A DNA stretch of 56,059 nt, taken from positions 601,611-657,669 of the forward strand of contig NZ_LMQP01000001.1 of assembly GCF_001425405.1 (NCBI RefSeq), written 5' to 3'. The notes beneath the pieces are model-generated. The model had not been told where the DNA came from. It searched no databases and saw nothing but the letters and a program-made list of their open reading frames with translations. The translations under genes were made by a program, and so were the position numbers. The number at the start of each line of letters is the position of its first letter. Within the stretch, counting starts at the first letter, position 1. The stretch is from Sphingomonas sp. Leaf412. Lineage in GTDB: Bacteria; Pseudomonadota; Alphaproteobacteria; Sphingomonadales; Sphingomonadaceae. Below, in pieces: positions 34,658 through 43,974 of this stretch.

Positions 34658-35386
34658 TTACGCCGGCTCCGCCAGCGTCAGGATCGAGACGCCGATCGGC
34701 ATCGGCACGCGGCCGACGAGGTGGCGTTCGAGGCGGAAGATCTTCTCGAACAGCGCGTTGACCGGGGCGGCGGGGGGCGAATCGTCGCTGTCGTCGCGGC
34801 CGGTCAGTCGCCCCGCGACGCGCGCGGCGGCGGCGAGGGGGAACAGCAGCGAGTTGAAATAGCCCAATTTGCGTTCGCGCAGCCCGGCGGTGCGGATCGC
34901 CCGTACCAGCGTGGCCTTCGAATAGCGCCGGTGGTGGTGGTTCACGACGTCGTGCGCGCTCCACATCCACTGGTGCGCGGGCACCGCGATCAGGATCTTG
35001 CCGCCGGGCGCCAGGCATTGGCGCATCGCGGCCAGCGCGGCGACGTCGTCCGCGATATGCTCCACCACGTCCAGCACCGCGATCAGGTCGTAATGGCCGC
35101 GCGGGACGCCGGTCAGGTCGGGCAGCGGGGCGTCGCCCACGGGGCGGCCCAGCCGCGCGCTGGCCACCGCGCGGGCGGCGGGATCGATCTCGATCGCGTC
35201 GACCGCCCCGAACGCGGCGAGCATCGGCAAATTGTGCCCGGTGCCGCAGCCGATCTCCAGGATCCTCGCCGCGGCGGGCAGCCCGCCGAAGCGCGTGAGG
35301 TAATCGGCCAGGATGTCGCGGCGGGCACGATACCACCAGTGCGTGGAATCATGCTCGGCCATGCGATCGTAGACGCGGCGGTCCAT
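34658..35386 (-). CDS. class I SAM-dependent methyltransferase
   Basis: The 242-residue protein has the SAM-binding motif I LEIGCGTGHNLPML (about residues 43-56), acidic motif VDAIEIDP, DLIAVLDVVEHIADD and CLAPGGKILIAVPAHQWMWSAHDVVNHHHRRYS. The HH-RRYS run and the following hydrophobic LGYFNSLLFPLAAAARVAGRL are typical of methyltransferases in cell-surface polysaccharide loci. The start at 35386 lies 2 bp after the GtrA stop codon, so the two are co-transcribed. The acceptor is unknown. Confidence 0.9.
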   Translation of the reverse strand: MDRRVYDRMAEHDSTHWWYRARRDILADYLTRFGGLPAAARILEIGCGTGHNLPMLAAFGAVDAIEIDPAARAVASARLGRPVGDAPLPDLTGVPRGHYDLIAVLDVVEHIADDVAALAAMRQCLAPGGKILIAVPAHQWMWSAHDVVNHHHRRYSKATLVRAIRTAGLRERKLGYFNSLLFPLAAAARVAGRLTGRDDSDDSPPAAPVNALFEKIFRLERHLVGRVPMPIGVSILTLAEPA

Positions 35387-35388
35387 AA

Positions 35389-35835
35389 TTAAGCGAATAC
35401 CCAGAAGCGGTTGAGCGCGAAGGTGACCAGCGGCGTGACGAACACGATCGGCACCAGTGGCCACCACGTCGGCCCGCCCATCGGCCCGGTCAGCCACCAC
35501 ACGAACGCGGTGTTCATCGCCAGGCTGATGAGGCTGACGACGAAGAAGCGTCCGCCCGTGCGCGCGAGATTGTCGCGGGTGCCGTGGCCCTTGAAGCTCC
35601 AGCGGCTGTGCATGACGTAGCCCGACAGCATCGCGACCAGATAGCCCAGCAGGTTCGCGATCACCGGCCACGTCGCCGCACCGTGCAGCGGGTGCCAGCG
35701 ATCGGCATAGGTCGCGATCGGCCAGTAGACGACCGCGTACAGCGCGGTCGCCGCGCCGCCGGTGATGCCGAAGCGCACCAGCTGCCCCAGCATTCGCCGC
35801 GCTTCCGCCTGCCTGTCGAGATCGAGCGTCGCCAC
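35389..35835 (-). CDS. GtrA family membrane protein, putative lipid-linked sugar flippase
   Basis: The protein has four membrane helices in about 130 residues: LVRFGITGGAATALYAVVYW, WPVIANLLGYLVAMLSGYVMHSRWSF, GGRFFVVSLISLAMNTAFVWWL and WPLVPIVFVTPLVTFALNRFWVFA, ending in the family's NRFWVF. GTG 35835 is chosen as the start because AAAGGGC precedes it (148 residues); an internal ATG at 35793 is the alternative. GtrA proteins are thought to flip polyprenyl-phosphate-linked sugar made by GtrB-type enzymes, and a GtrB-like gene lies just downstream on the other strand. Confidence 0.88.
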   Translation of the reverse strand: MATLDLDRQAEARRMLGQLVRFGITGGAATALYAVVYWPIATYADRWHPLHGAATWPVIANLLGYLVAMLSGYVMHSRWSFKGHGTRDNLARTGGRFFVVSLISLAMNTAFVWWLTGPMGGPTWWPLVPIVFVTPLVTFALNRFWVFA

Positions 35836-35948
35836 CGTCTTGCCCTTTGCGCGCCGCGCATTAGGGCGGGCGTTTGCGATTGGTTGAGGGGCGTTAGGGC
35901 GTGGCGGGACATGTGGCAACGGCCGTGACGTCGACCGCGATCGCACGT

Positions 35949-36010
35949 TGTGCCTCCGCGAAGGCGGAGGCCCAGTCTGTGTTCCCGCCTTCGCGGGAAC
36001 ACAGACTGGG
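35949..36010. repeat. family D repeat in a divergent promoter region
   Basis: TTGTGCCTCCGCGAAGGCGGAGG...CCCAGTCTGTG...TTCCCGCCTTCGCGGGAACACAGACTGGG. The element sits between divergent GtrA and GT-C-like genes. It happens to be open in the frame of the downstream gene and would add a false N-terminus beginning CLREGG if translation were assumed to start upstream of it. Confidence 0.85.
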
Positions 36011-36025
36011 CCGGGAGGGCGGCCA

Positions 36026-37825
36026 GTGCCGGTGATTTCCGATCGCCGCCGGATCCTTCTGAAGCGCATCGCCACCCATCTCGAGCGCAACTGGCTCGAC
36101 CTCACCCTGCTGGCGTGGTTCGCCATCGCGACGTGGTTCGTGTTCGATCGCTGGACCGCGATCCAGTGGTTCAGCCTGGGCGACACCGACGACAACATGC
36201 GGATGATGCAGGTCCGCGGGCTATTGTCGGGGCAGGGCTGGTTCGACCTCACCAACTATCGCCTGAACCCGCCCAAGGGGTTCGACATCCACTGGTCGCG
36301 GCTGGTCGACCTGCCGATCGCGGGGCTGATCCTGATCCTGCGGCCGATCGCGGGCGAATTCGGGGCGGAGAAGGCGGCGGCGGGGATCGCGCCGCTGCTG
36401 CCGATGGCGATCGTCCTGGTCGGGCTGGCGGCGACGGTGCGCCGGCTGGTCGCGCCGCTGGCGTGGCCGCTCGCGATCGCGCTGTTCCTGGCCACCAACG
36501 TCGCGCTGGGCATGTTCATGCCCGACCGGATCGACCACCACGGCTGGCAATTGGCGATGCTGGCGCTGACCGTCGCGGGGCTGTGCGATCTTAACCGCGC
36601 GCGGGGCGGGGCGATCGTGGGCGTCGCGACCGCGGTGTCGCTGACGATCGGGCTGGAGATGCTGCCCTATGCCGCGATGGCGGGCGCGATCATCGCGCTG
36701 GCATGGGTCGCGGACGCGGTGGAGCGCGACCGGCTGGCCGCCTATGCCCTGACGCTGGGAGGCGGGACCGCGGCGGGGTTCGCCGCCTTCGCCAGCAACG
36801 CCAACCGCGTGATGCGGTGCGACGCGCTGACCCCGGTGTGGCTGTCGACGGTCGTGCTGGCGGGGGCGTTGCTGCTGGTGCTGGCGCTGGTGTCGCCGCG
36901 AAAGCCGTGGGTGCGGCTGGCGCTGGCGGTCGTCGCGGGCGCGGCGGTGGCGGCGTTCTTCGCGATCGCCTTCCCCACCTGCCTGGGGCGGCCGGAGCAG
37001 GTGTCGCCCGAGCTGTACAATAGCTGGCTGGCCAACGTGCGCGAGGCCAAGCCGATCTACAAGCATCCGTTTCGCACCGCCTTCCCGATCGTGGTGCTGC
37101 CCGCGATCGGGCTGATCGGCGCGATCGTGGCGACGTGGCGCGCGCGCCATGCGCCGCAGCTGCGCGGCTGGGCGTGCGTCGCGCTGTTCGGCGCGTTCGC
37201 CGCCGCTATGTTGTTGTGGCAGGCGCGGGCGGGGCCGGCGGCGCAATTGCTGGCGATCCCCGGGGCGGCGGCGCTGGCCTGGGCGGCGTTGCCGTGGCTG
37301 ACCGCGCCGCGCTGGTGGCCCGCGAAGCTGTGTGCCGCGGTCGCGCTGTTCGTGATCGTGTCGGGGCAGTTCGCGGGAATGGCGGTCCGCTGGTTCGACG
37401 TCGATCCGCCGAGCAATTACGTGAAGCGGGTCAACCGTTCGACCGGACGCTGCCTGACCCTGCCGTCGATGCGCCCGCTGGACAGCCTGCCGCGGCAGAC
37501 GGTCTTCACCTTCGTCGACCTGGGCCCGCGGCTCATCACGCTGACGCACCACGACGCGATCGCGGGGCCGTACCACCGCAACGGCGACGCCATCCTTGAC
37601 GTGCATCATGCGTTCGAGCGCGGCCCGGCGGACGCGCGCGCGATCATGCGGCGGCACGGGGCGACGTTGCTGCTGGTGTGCCCGAACATGGCGGAATCGA
37701 CGAACTATCGCTCGCGATCGCCCAGGGGATTCTACGCGCGGCTGGCCAGGGGGGAGCGGTTCGACTGGCTGGTGCCGGTGGCGCTGCCGAAGGGGTCGCC
37801 GTTCCGGGCGTTCCGGATCGAGTGA
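36026..37825 (+). CDS. multi-pass GT-C-fold membrane glycosyltransferase, STT3/PglB-like candidate
   Basis: From GTG 36026 (GGGAGGGC 6 nt upstream, just past the repeat) the product is 599 residues with about 12 membrane helices and a soluble C-terminal domain. After helix 1 comes an acidic loop, SLGDTDDNMRMMQVRGLL (about residues 50-68), and later FMPDRIDHHGWQLAML (about 170-185). A DxD-type first loop and a D-H-H motif are the hallmarks of STT3/AglB/PglB-type enzymes and other GT-C transferases that take sugar from a polyprenyl carrier. I do not see the WWD motif in the C-terminal part, so it may be another GT-C branch. GtrA- and GtrB-like genes beside it support the assignment. Confidence 0.75.
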   Translation: MPVISDRRRILLKRIATHLERNWLDLTLLAWFAIATWFVFDRWTAIQWFSLGDTDDNMRMMQVRGLLSGQGWFDLTNYRLNPPKGFDIHWSRLVDLPIAGLILILRPIAGEFGAEKAAAGIAPLLPMAIVLVGLAATVRRLVAPLAWPLAIALFLATNVALGMFMPDRIDHHGWQLAMLALTVAGLCDLNRARGGAIVGVATAVSLTIGLEMLPYAAMAGAIIALAWVADAVERDRLAAYALTLGGGTAAGFAAFASNANRVMRCDALTPVWLSTVVLAGALLLVLALVSPRKPWVRLALAVVAGAAVAAFFAIAFPTCLGRPEQVSPELYNSWLANVREAKPIYKHPFRTAFPIVVLPAIGLIGAIVATWRARHAPQLRGWACVALFGAFAAAMLLWQARAGPAAQLLAIPGAAALAWAALPWLTAPRWWPAKLCAAVALFVIVSGQFAGMAVRWFDVDPPSNYVKRVNRSTGRCLTLPSMRPLDSLPRQTVFTFVDLGPRLITLTHHDAIAGPYHRNGDAILDVHHAFERGPADARAIMRRHGATLLLVCPNMAESTNYRSRSPRGFYARLARGERFDWLVPVALPKGSPFRAFRIE

Positions 37826-37847
37826 GGCCGGACGTGGGCGGCGCGTA

Positions 37848-37914
37848 GCCTTCGACTTCGGCGCATCGCGCCGAAGTTTATCCTGAGCTTGTCGAAGGGC
37901 TCAGGCCGAACGGG
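37848..37914. repeat. family C repeat
   Basis: CCTTCGACTTCGGCGCATCGCGCCGAAG is followed by CCTGAGCTTGTCGAAGGGCTCAGGCCGAACGG. Internal hairpins CTTCGGCGC/GCGCCGAAG and CCTTCGAC/GTCGAAGG are present. It separates the convergent GT-C-like and marC genes. Confidence 0.75.
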
Positions 37915-37924
37915 GTTTGGGGAC

Positions 37925-38542
37925 TTACCCCAGCTGGCTCTGCACCCCGTCGATCACGAACTGCACCGCCAGCGCGGCGAGCAGGACGCCCAGAAGGCGG
38001 GTGATGACCGCCTCGATCTTCGCGCCCATCAGCCGCATCAGCGGCCCGGCGGCGAGCAGCGCGAGCAGGGTCAGGAGCAGGTTTGCGCCGAGGGCCGCCA
38101 GCACGATCGCGGTGCGCGGCACGCCGTCGGTGTGGCTCATCAACAGCATGACCGTCGCGATCGAGCCCGGCCCCGCGATCATCGGCATCGCCATCGGGAA
38201 GATCGAGACGTCGTCGGCCTCCTCCGCCGTCACCTTCGCCGCGCGGTCCTCGCGCCGCTGGGTGCGCTTCTCGAACACCATCTCCAGCGCGATCAGGAAC
38301 AGCATGATGCCGCCCGCGATGCGGAAACTGGCCAGTTCGATGCCCAGGCCGCGGAGCAGGTCCTCGCCCACCAGCGCGAACACGAGCAGGATCGCCGCCG
38401 CGACCATGATCGCGCGGATCGCCATCGCGCGGCGGTTGGCCGCGGTCGCGCCCGCGGTCAGACCGGCGAAGATCGGCGCGCAACCGGGCGGGTCGATGAC
38501 GACGAAGAAGGTGACGAAGGCGGAGACGAACAGCTCGATCAC
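37925..38542 (-). CDS. MarC family integral membrane protein
   Basis: The 205-residue protein has six membrane helices and the MarC signatures [19 protein letters not shown] at the N-terminus, [19 protein letters not shown] and [20 protein letters not shown]. Despite the name, MarC is not a proven multiple-antibiotic-resistance determinant; its transport role is unknown. The ATG overlaps the folD stop as ATGA, so it is the last gene of the argB-YggT-folD-marC unit. Confidence 0.93.
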   Translation of the reverse strand: MIELFVSAFVTFFVVIDPPGCAPIFAGLTAGATAANRRAMAIRAIMVAAAILLVFALVGEDLLRGLGIELASFRIAGGIMLFLIALEMVFEKRTQRREDRAAKVTAEEADDVSIFPMAMPMIAGPGSIATVMLLMSHTDGVPRTAIVLAALGANLLLTLLALLAAGPLMRLMGAKIEAVITRLLGVLLAALAVQFVIDGVQSQLG

Positions 38543-39411
38543 AGCGCGCCCTCGTCCACCGTCACGCCCGCGCGCCGACCGGCGGCGACCAGGGTGTTGC
38601 GCAGCAGGACCGCGATCGTCATCGGGCCGACGCCGCCGGGCACGGGCGTCATCGCGCCCGCCACCGCCGCGACCGCGGGGTCGACGTCGCCGACGAGGCC
38701 GGTTTCGGTGCGGTTGATGCCGACGTCGATGACGGTCGCGCCGGGCTTCACCCAGTCCGGCTTCACGAACGCGGGAATGCCGACCGCGGCGACGACGATA
38801 TCGGCGCGGCGGACGTGCGCGGCGATGTCGCGCGTGCGGCTGTGCGCGGTGGTGACGGTGCAGCTTTCGCCCAGCAGCAACTGGCCCATGGGCTTCCCGA
38901 CGATGTTCGAGCGGCCGATCACGATCGCCTCCATCCCCGACAGCGAGGGGTGCAGGTCCTTCAGCAGCATCAGGCAGCCGAGCGGCGTGCAGGGGACCAG
39001 CGCGTCGAGCCCGGTGGCGAGGCGGCCGGCGTTGACGGGGTGGAAGCCGTCGACGTCCTTCGCGGGATCGATGCGGGCGATCACCGCGCGCTCGTCGATA
39101 TGCGGGGGCAGCGGCAACTGGACCAGGATGCCGTCGACCGCATCGTCCGCGTTCAGCCGCTCGACCAGCGCCAGCAGCGCGGCTTCGTCGGTGTCGGCGG
39201 GCAGGCGATGCTCGAAGCTTTCCATGCCTGCGGCGACGGTCGCCTTGCCCTTCGACCGGACGTAGACCGCGGAGGCGGCATCCTCCCCCACCAGCACGAC
39301 CGCCAGGCCGGGCCTTCGCCCCGCGGCGCGGGTGAAGGCGGCGGCGGCATCGCCGACCCGTGCGCGCAGGCCGGCGGCGAACGCCTTTCCATCGATGATC
39401 GTGGCAGTCAT
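38539..39411 (-). CDS. folD: methylenetetrahydrofolate dehydrogenase/cyclohydrolase FolD
   Basis: FolD interconverts 5,10-methylene-, methenyl- and 10-formyl-tetrahydrofolate with NADP. The 290-residue protein has [14 protein letters not shown] (catalytic Tyr and Lys), the [14 protein letters not shown] block, [17 protein letters not shown], the nucleotide-binding [16 protein letters not shown] and the signature [19 protein letters not shown]. The start is set at 39411 ([11 protein letters not shown]); ATG 39423 adds MARA. It lies 38 bp after the YggT gene and overlaps marC. Confidence 0.97.
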   Translation of the reverse strand: MTATIIDGKAFAAGLRARVGDAAAAFTRAAGRRPGLAVVLVGEDAASAVYVRSKGKATVAAGMESFEHRLPADTDEAALLALVERLNADDAVDGILVQLPLPPHIDERAVIARIDPAKDVDGFHPVNAGRLATGLDALVPCTPLGCLMLLKDLHPSLSGMEAIVIGRSNIVGKPMGQLLLGESCTVTTAHSRTRDIAAHVRRADIVVAAVGIPAFVKPDWVKPGATVIDVGINRTETGLVGDVDPAVAAVAGAMTPVPGGVGPMTIAVLLRNTLVAAGRRAGVTVDEGAL

Positions 39412-39449
39412 GGCGCGCGCCATACTAGGCGGCGCGGGGTTGCGCTAGG

Positions 39450-39758
39450 TCAGGCCGCGCCGCCGGACAGGATGCTGGCGCCGACGTTGTTCAGGATGAT
39501 GTTCAGGATCGCCATGAGCACGAGCACGACCGCGGGCGCGAAGTCCATGCCCCCGGTGTTGGGCAGGACGCGGCGGATCGGGCGGTAGAGCGGGTCGGTC
39601 AGTTTATCGAGCCCGTCGTGGAGCGAGCGGACGAACGGGCTGCCGGTGTTGATGACGTTGAAGACGATCAGCAGCGACAGCACGAACTGGATGACGATCA
39701 CCCACCACACGACGTTCAGGATCACTTGCAGGATCTGGATGATGGTCAGCGCGAGCAA
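39450..39758 (-). CDS. YggT family membrane protein
   Basis: The 102-residue product has two hydrophobic segments (LLALTIIQILQVILNVVWWVIVIQFVLSLLIVF and FAPAVVLVLMAILNIILNNVGASIL) with the central YggT block GLDKLTDPLYRPIRRVLPNTGGMDFAP. I place the start at TTG 39758, because GGAGA lies 7 nt upstream and this gives the usual family N-terminus; ATG 39797 has no ribosome binding site. YggT-type proteins are linked to division-site membrane organisation and osmotic shock, but the mechanism is open. It lies between argB and folD on the same strand. Confidence 0.9.
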   Translation of the reverse strand: MLALTIIQILQVILNVVWWVIVIQFVLSLLIVFNVINTGSPFVRSLHDGLDKLTDPLYRPIRRVLPNTGGMDFAPAVVLVLMAILNIILNNVGASILSGGAA

Positions 39759-39867
39759 GGTCGGTCTCCGGTCGGGTGTGCCATTGATATAGGGCACTGC
39801 GGGGGCGCGGCAAGCCTTGGTCGTGCTTTACCACTTCCCTTCGCCCTCAGCACGAACGGGGAGGTTC

Positions 39868-40764
39868 TCACTCCCGCCGGATCAGCGTGCCCGCGCCGCG
39901 TTTCGTGAAGATTTCCAGCAGCATGGCATGGGGAACGCGGCCGTCGAGGACGACCGCGGCGTCGACGCCCGCCTCCACCGCGGCGACGCACGTCTCCAGT
40001 TTCGGGATCATGCCGCCGGTGATCGTCCCGTCGGCGCGCAACCGCCGGACGTCGTCGGGGGTCAGGTCGGTCAGCAGCTCGCCCGCCTTGTCCAGCACGC
40101 CCTTCACATCGGTCAGCAGGAAGAAGCGCGCCGCGCCGATCGCGGCGGCGATCGCGCCCGCCATCGTGTCGGCGTTGATGTTGTAGGTGTGGCCGTCCGC
40201 GCCGATGCCGATCGGGGCGATGACGGGGATGATGCCGTCGCCGACCAGCGTGTCGATGATGCGGCGGTCGACCGCGACGGGTTCGCCGACGAAGCCCAGG
40301 TCCACCTTCCGCTCGATCCCCTGGTTGGGATCGGGATCGCGGCCGCCGACCTTCTCCGCCTGCACCAGCCGCGCGTCCTTGCCCGACAGCCCCACCGCGC
40401 GGCCCCCGGCGCGGCCGATCCAGCTGACGATTTCCTTGTTGATCGATCCGGCCAGGACCATTTCGGCGATCTGCGCGGTTTCGGCGTCGGTGACGCGAAG
40501 CCCGTCGACGAAGCGCGATTCGACGCCGAGGCGCGCCAGCATCCGCCCGATCTGCGGCCCGCCGCCGTGGACCACGACGGGATTGATGCCCACCGCCTTC
40601 AGCAGCACCACGTCCTCCGCGAAATCGGCCTGCGCCTCCGGATCACCCATCGCGTGGCCGCCGTATTTCACGACGAAGGTCTGCCCGGCGTAGCGTTGCA
40701 GGTAGGGCAACGCCTCCACCAGCGTTTCGGCCTTCAGTTCGGGGGAGAGCATGGGGTCGGTCAT
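39868..40764 (-). CDS. argB: acetylglutamate kinase
   Basis: ArgB phosphorylates N-acetylglutamate, the second step of arginine synthesis. The 298-residue protein shows [91 protein letters not shown] and [38 protein letters not shown]. The N-terminal helix before the Lys-Tyr-Gly-Gly motif ([14 protein letters not shown]) suggests the arginine-sensitive hexameric type. It heads the four-gene minus-strand unit. The start at 40764 is favoured; ATG 40776 is possible. Confidence 0.97.
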   Translation of the reverse strand: MTDPMLSPELKAETLVEALPYLQRYAGQTFVVKYGGHAMGDPEAQADFAEDVVLLKAVGINPVVVHGGGPQIGRMLARLGVESRFVDGLRVTDAETAQIAEMVLAGSINKEIVSWIGRAGGRAVGLSGKDARLVQAEKVGGRDPDPNQGIERKVDLGFVGEPVAVDRRIIDTLVGDGIIPVIAPIGIGADGHTYNINADTMAGAIAAAIGAARFFLLTDVKGVLDKAGELLTDLTPDDVRRLRADGTITGGMIPKLETCVAAVEAGVDAAVVLDGRVPHAMLLEIFTKRGAGTLIRRE

Positions 40765-40947
40765 GGCGCGGGGCATAGCCGCGGCGCGCGCGGACCGCAA
40801 AGCCATGCCGCTCGCCGCGGCGCGCGACCGCCCCGTCGACGCGGCGCAGGGCGGGGCGCGGTGACGGAAAGATTTCCTTACGGTTCGATCGGACGCCGGA
40901 AAAACGCGCGTCATATCTCCTGCTGCGTCGCAACATGGAGTTCGCCC

Positions 40948-41109
40948 GTGAATCAATCGAACGAAACCCTGTGGTCCTCGCTGTTCGCCCTGGCCTTCGG
41001 CGTGTGCGTGCTGGGGTTCCTGGTCATGATCGACCGGCAGGAGTGGTTCCACATCCGCCCCGTCAGCGGAACCGCGGTCGCGATGGCCGAGGCGGCGAAG
41101 GCCGAATGA
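40948..41109 (+). CDS. 53-aa single-pass membrane protein
   Basis: GTG 40948 follows GGAG (40937-40940) at 7 nt and opens a 53-codon frame starting [13 protein letters not shown]. One clear membrane helix ([17 protein letters not shown]) is followed by a short soluble tail, [25 protein letters not shown] competing ATG at 40935 is in another frame and gives an arginine-rich nonsense product. I do not recognise the family. It is divergent from argB and convergent with the VUT transporter, so it is a stand-alone gene. Confidence 0.7.
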   Translation: MNQSNETLWSSLFALAFGVCVLGFLVMIDRQEWFHIRPVSGTAVAMAEAAKAE

Positions 41110-41131
41110 GGCGGCGGCGGCGGCCGGTCGC

Positions 41132-41809
41132 CTAGCGATCGAGCCGCCGCCCCAGCCAGACGAAGGCGTAGATCAGCGGCGGTACCAGCACGGCGGACAG
41201 CACCACCTTCGCCAGCATCTGTCCCGCCAGCAGCGGGCCGACCGGAAATTCGCCGTAGAAGGCGATCGTCACGAACAGCAGGGTATCGACGATCTGGCTG
41301 AGCACGCTGGCGAGCCCGGCGCGCAGCCAGAGCATGCCCGCCCCCTCGCGCCCCTTCAGCCAGGCGAAGATCGTGACGTTCAGCGTCTGCGACACGCCAT
41401 AGGCGACGATGCCGCCGAGCCAGATGCGCGGCGTGGCGCCCATCATCAGTTCGAACGCGGCCAGCCGCTGCGGCTGCATTTCGGGGGAGGCGGGGACCGC
41501 GAGGACGACGAAGGTCAGCAGCATCGACACGATCAGCGGCACGAACCCGATCCGCACCAGCCGGTTCGCGACCGTCCGCCCGTACAGTTCCGCCACCGCG
41601 CTGGACGCGACCACCAGCAGCAGGAAGGCGAAGATCCCCGCCTCCACCGCCAGCGGGCGGCCCAGGACGGGGTAGCCGATCTGGTCGATCGGCCACGGCG
41701 CGACCTGCTTGTTGCCCAGCACGCCCGCGATGCAGACCATGCCGCCGTAGAAGATGGCGAAGGCGAACAGGGCGGGGGGCGACAGGCGGTGCGACGGGGG
41801 CGATTCCAT
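41132..41809 (-). CDS. VUT family (queuosine precursor-type) transporter
   Basis: The 225-residue membrane protein has about six helices and the VUT/YhhQ pattern: [57 protein letters not shown] (the E-x-Y-G motif), [27 protein letters not shown] and [24 protein letters not shown]. YhhQ takes up queuosine precursors such as preQ0/preQ1. The start at 41809 begins [16 protein letters not shown] looked for a preQ1 aptamer in the leader and did not see one. Confidence 0.9.
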   Translation of the reverse strand: MESPPSHRLSPPALFAFAIFYGGMVCIAGVLGNKQVAPWPIDQIGYPVLGRPLAVEAGIFAFLLLVVASSAVAELYGRTVANRLVRIGFVPLIVSMLLTFVVLAVPASPEMQPQRLAAFELMMGATPRIWLGGIVAYGVSQTLNVTIFAWLKGREGAGMLWLRAGLASVLSQIVDTLLFVTIAFYGEFPVGPLLAGQMLAKVVLSAVLVPPLIYAFVWLGRRLDR

Positions 41810-41854
41810 CGCCGGGACGCTACCGGCTTGGGCGTGGGGGTCAATGTCCCGCGT

Positions 41855-41943
41855 CGTGCTCCCGCGCGGGCGGGAGCCCAGGGGTTCAGGAGCAACGGCC
41901 GTCGTTCTGCCTGACCGCGGGTCCCCGCCGGCGCGGGGACGCG
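41855..41943. repeat. family D repeat
   Basis: GTGCTCCCGCGCGGGCGGGAGCCCAGG and TGACCGCGGGTCCCCGCCGGCGCGGGGAC are two hairpins in the same arrangement as the other family D copies, but more diverged. It lies between the divergent VUT and nucleoside transporter genes. Confidence 0.7.
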
Positions 41944-42034
41944 ACCGTCGCACGACACTTTCCCCCGTCGTCGCAGCGTGTAAGGGTGCGACCGCACGCG
42001 GGGGGACCGCCTGCGTCAATTTCGCAAGGGTTCC

Positions 42035-43369
42035 ATGCAGCGTATCCTGATCGGCCTGGCCGGTATCGCGGTCATCCTCCTGCTGGCGTTGCTTCTGTCG
42101 ACGGACCGGCGCGCGATCCGGCCGCGCGTGGTCGCCAGCGCGTTCGCGTTGCAGGCGCTGATCGCGGTCATCGTGCTGTACTGGACGCCGGGGCGCGCCG
42201 CGCTGGCGGGCGCGTCGTCGGGAGTCGCGGCGTTGCTGGGCTATTCGCAGCGGGGCACCGAATTCCTGTTCGGCAACCTCGCCAGCCCCGCGGTCGGGGG
42301 CAACAGCTTCGCGATCGCGGCGCTGCCCGTCATCATCTTCTTCGCCAGCCTGGTCTCGATCCTGTATTACCTGGGCGTGATGCAGTTGATCGTGCGCTGG
42401 ATCGGCGGCGCGATCGAGCAGGTGATCGGCACCAGCAAGGTGGAGTCCCTGTGCGCGGCGGCGAACATCTTCGTCGGGCAGAGCGAATCGCCGCTGGTGA
42501 TCCGGCCGTACCTGGCCGCGCTGACGCCCGCGCAATTGTTCACCGTCATGACCAGCGGGATGGCGGGCGTCGCGGGGACGATCCTGGCGGCCTATGCGTC
42601 GATGGGGGTCAGCATCGAATATCTGCTGGCGGCCAGTTTCATGGCGGCGCCGGGCGGCATCCTGATGGCGAAGATCATCATGCCCGACCGGACGGTGGCG
42701 CCCGAGGGCGAGCTGCCGCTGGGCGACCTGCCCGACGGGAACCGGCAGATCGACCTGGCGGAGGCGCGCGTCAGCGGGCGCGGACCCGCCGCGCTGCTGC
42801 CGGAGGGCACGCCGGGCGAGCCGCTGCCCGAGGCGACGCACGACGAGGAGAAGCCCGCGAACCTCATCATGGCGGCGGCGCAGGGCGCGCAGACCGGCGT
42901 CAAGCTGGCGGTCGCGGTCGGTGCGATGGTGTTGGCGTTCGTGGCGCTGGTCGCGCTGGCCAACGGCCTACTGGGCGGCGTGGGCGGGTGGTTCGGGCAT
43001 CCCGAGCTGAGTTTCCAGGGATTGCTGGGGCATGTGTTCCAGCCGGTGATGTTCCTGCTGAACATCCCGTGGAACGAGGCGGGGATCGCGGGCGGCCTGT
43101 TCGGCGAGAAGATCGTGCTGAACGAGTTCGTGGCCTATATCGACCTGGGCAAGCAGGCCGCGGCGCTGAGCCCGCGGACGGTCGCGATCGTGACGTTCGC
43201 GCTGTGCGGTTTCGCCAATTTCAGCTCGATCGCGATCCAGATGGCGGTGACGGGCAGCCTGGCGCCCAACCAGCGGCCGATGATCGCGCGGCTGGGCCTG
43301 CGCGCGCTGGCGGCGGGCAGCCTGGCGAACCTGATGAGCGCGGCGCTGGCCGGATTGCTGATCGCGTGA
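42035..43369 (+). CDS. concentrative nucleoside transporter (CNT/NupC family)
   Basis: The 444-residue protein has about ten helices and the CNT signatures: [29 protein letters not shown], the substrate/ion motif [25 protein letters not shown] (the central Q-S-E), [23 protein letters not shown] and the C-terminal [13 protein letters not shown] followed by [20 protein letters not shown]. It imports nucleosides by H+ or Na+ symport. A charged cytoplasmic insert of about 60 residues ([12 protein letters not shown] to [10 protein letters not shown]) lies in the middle, as in many proteobacterial members. The start ATG follows AAGGG. Confidence 0.94.
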   Translation: MQRILIGLAGIAVILLLALLLSTDRRAIRPRVVASAFALQALIAVIVLYWTPGRAALAGASSGVAALLGYSQRGTEFLFGNLASPAVGGNSFAIAALPVIIFFASLVSILYYLGVMQLIVRWIGGAIEQVIGTSKVESLCAAANIFVGQSESPLVIRPYLAALTPAQLFTVMTSGMAGVAGTILAAYASMGVSIEYLLAASFMAAPGGILMAKIIMPDRTVAPEGELPLGDLPDGNRQIDLAEARVSGRGPAALLPEGTPGEPLPEATHDEEKPANLIMAAAQGAQTGVKLAVAVGAMVLAFVALVALANGLLGGVGGWFGHPELSFQGLLGHVFQPVMFLLNIPWNEAGIAGGLFGEKIVLNEFVAYIDLGKQAAALSPRTVAIVTFALCGFANFSSIAIQMAVTGSLAPNQRPMIARLGLRALAAGSLANLMSAALAGLLIA

Positions 43370-43456
43370 CGCACGGATGTACCCGGGGCGGCCCGGCCGT
43401 CGCGGCCGATGCGCGGGCGATCCGATGATGCTATACCGGGTGCAGGGGGAGCGCGG

Positions 43457-43876
43457 ATGAACGTGTCTGCCGAGCAGGCCGAACTGATCGCCGACAGCCA
43501 TGCGCGATTTTCGCGCATGGCGGAGGATTATGCGGCGCTGTTCTATCACCGCCTGTTCGACCGCCACCCGTTCGCGCGGTCGCTGTTCCCCGACGACATG
43601 ACGCGCCAGGTGATCGTGTTCCGCGCCTCGATCGATGCGCTGGTCGAGGCGATCGACGACCTGCCGTCGCTGCGTCCCACATTGGCCGACCTGGCGCGGC
43701 GGCACGTTCAATACGGCGTGAAGCCGCACCATTACCCGCAGGTCGGCACGGTCCTGATCGACACGTTCGACGAGATGTCGCCGGGCGGTTTCCCGGCGGA
43801 GACGCGCGCCGCATGGGAGGCGTTGTACGCCGACGTGGCGCGGATCATGCTCGCGGCGGCCTATCCCCCCGCCTGA
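43457..43876 (+). CDS. single-domain globin (flavohemoglobin-type heme domain)
   Basis: The 139-residue protein has the globin helices: AEQAELIADSHARFSRMAEDYAALFYHRLFDRHPFARSLF with the B10-type Tyr in LFYHRLF, and LADLARRHVQYGVKPHHYPQVGTVLIDTF with the proximal His in RRHVQYGV. The FAD/NAD reductase part of flavohemoglobins is absent. It probably binds O2 or NO and detoxifies or senses NO with a separate reductase. ATG 43457 follows AGGGGGAG. It stands alone between the nucleoside transporter and DUF2490 genes. Confidence 0.9.
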   Translation: MNVSAEQAELIADSHARFSRMAEDYAALFYHRLFDRHPFARSLFPDDMTRQVIVFRASIDALVEAIDDLPSLRPTLADLARRHVQYGVKPHHYPQVGTVLIDTFDEMSPGGFPAETRAAWEALYADVARIMLAAAYPPA

Positions 43877-43893
43877 CCCCATGGGGCGGGGAC

Positions 43894-43926
43894 TGCCGGC
43901 CGGGTAATTTATTGTTGCCGGCCGGG
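43894..43926. promoter_or_regulatory. two TGCCGGCCGGG direct repeats around an AT-rich box
   Basis: TGCCGGCCGGG occurs at 43894-43904 and 43916-43926, a spacing of 22 bp or two helical turns, with TAATTTATTGT between them. Each copy contains the palindrome CCGGCCGG. The AT-rich middle is the only likely -10 region before the DUF2490 gene, so these look like operator half-sites (inference). Confidence 0.5.
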
Positions 43927-43974
43927 CGTCGGCGCGCGCGGCGCGTTGCTTCCCGCAAAAAGGGGAGGGCCGTC

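Noticed and set aside
39759..39797. ATG 39797 as the YggT start
   Set aside because: It has no ribosome binding site and adds MPYINGTPDRRPT, which does not fit the family; TTG 39758 has GGAGA at good spacing.
40935..41135. 66-codon frame from ATG 40935
   Set aside because: The product is arginine-rich with no helix; the GTG 40948 frame has a proper ribosome binding site and membrane segment.
41810..42034. preQ1 riboswitch before the VUT transporter
   Set aside because: The leader lacks the A-rich tail and small pseudoknot pattern; it mostly holds a family D repeat.
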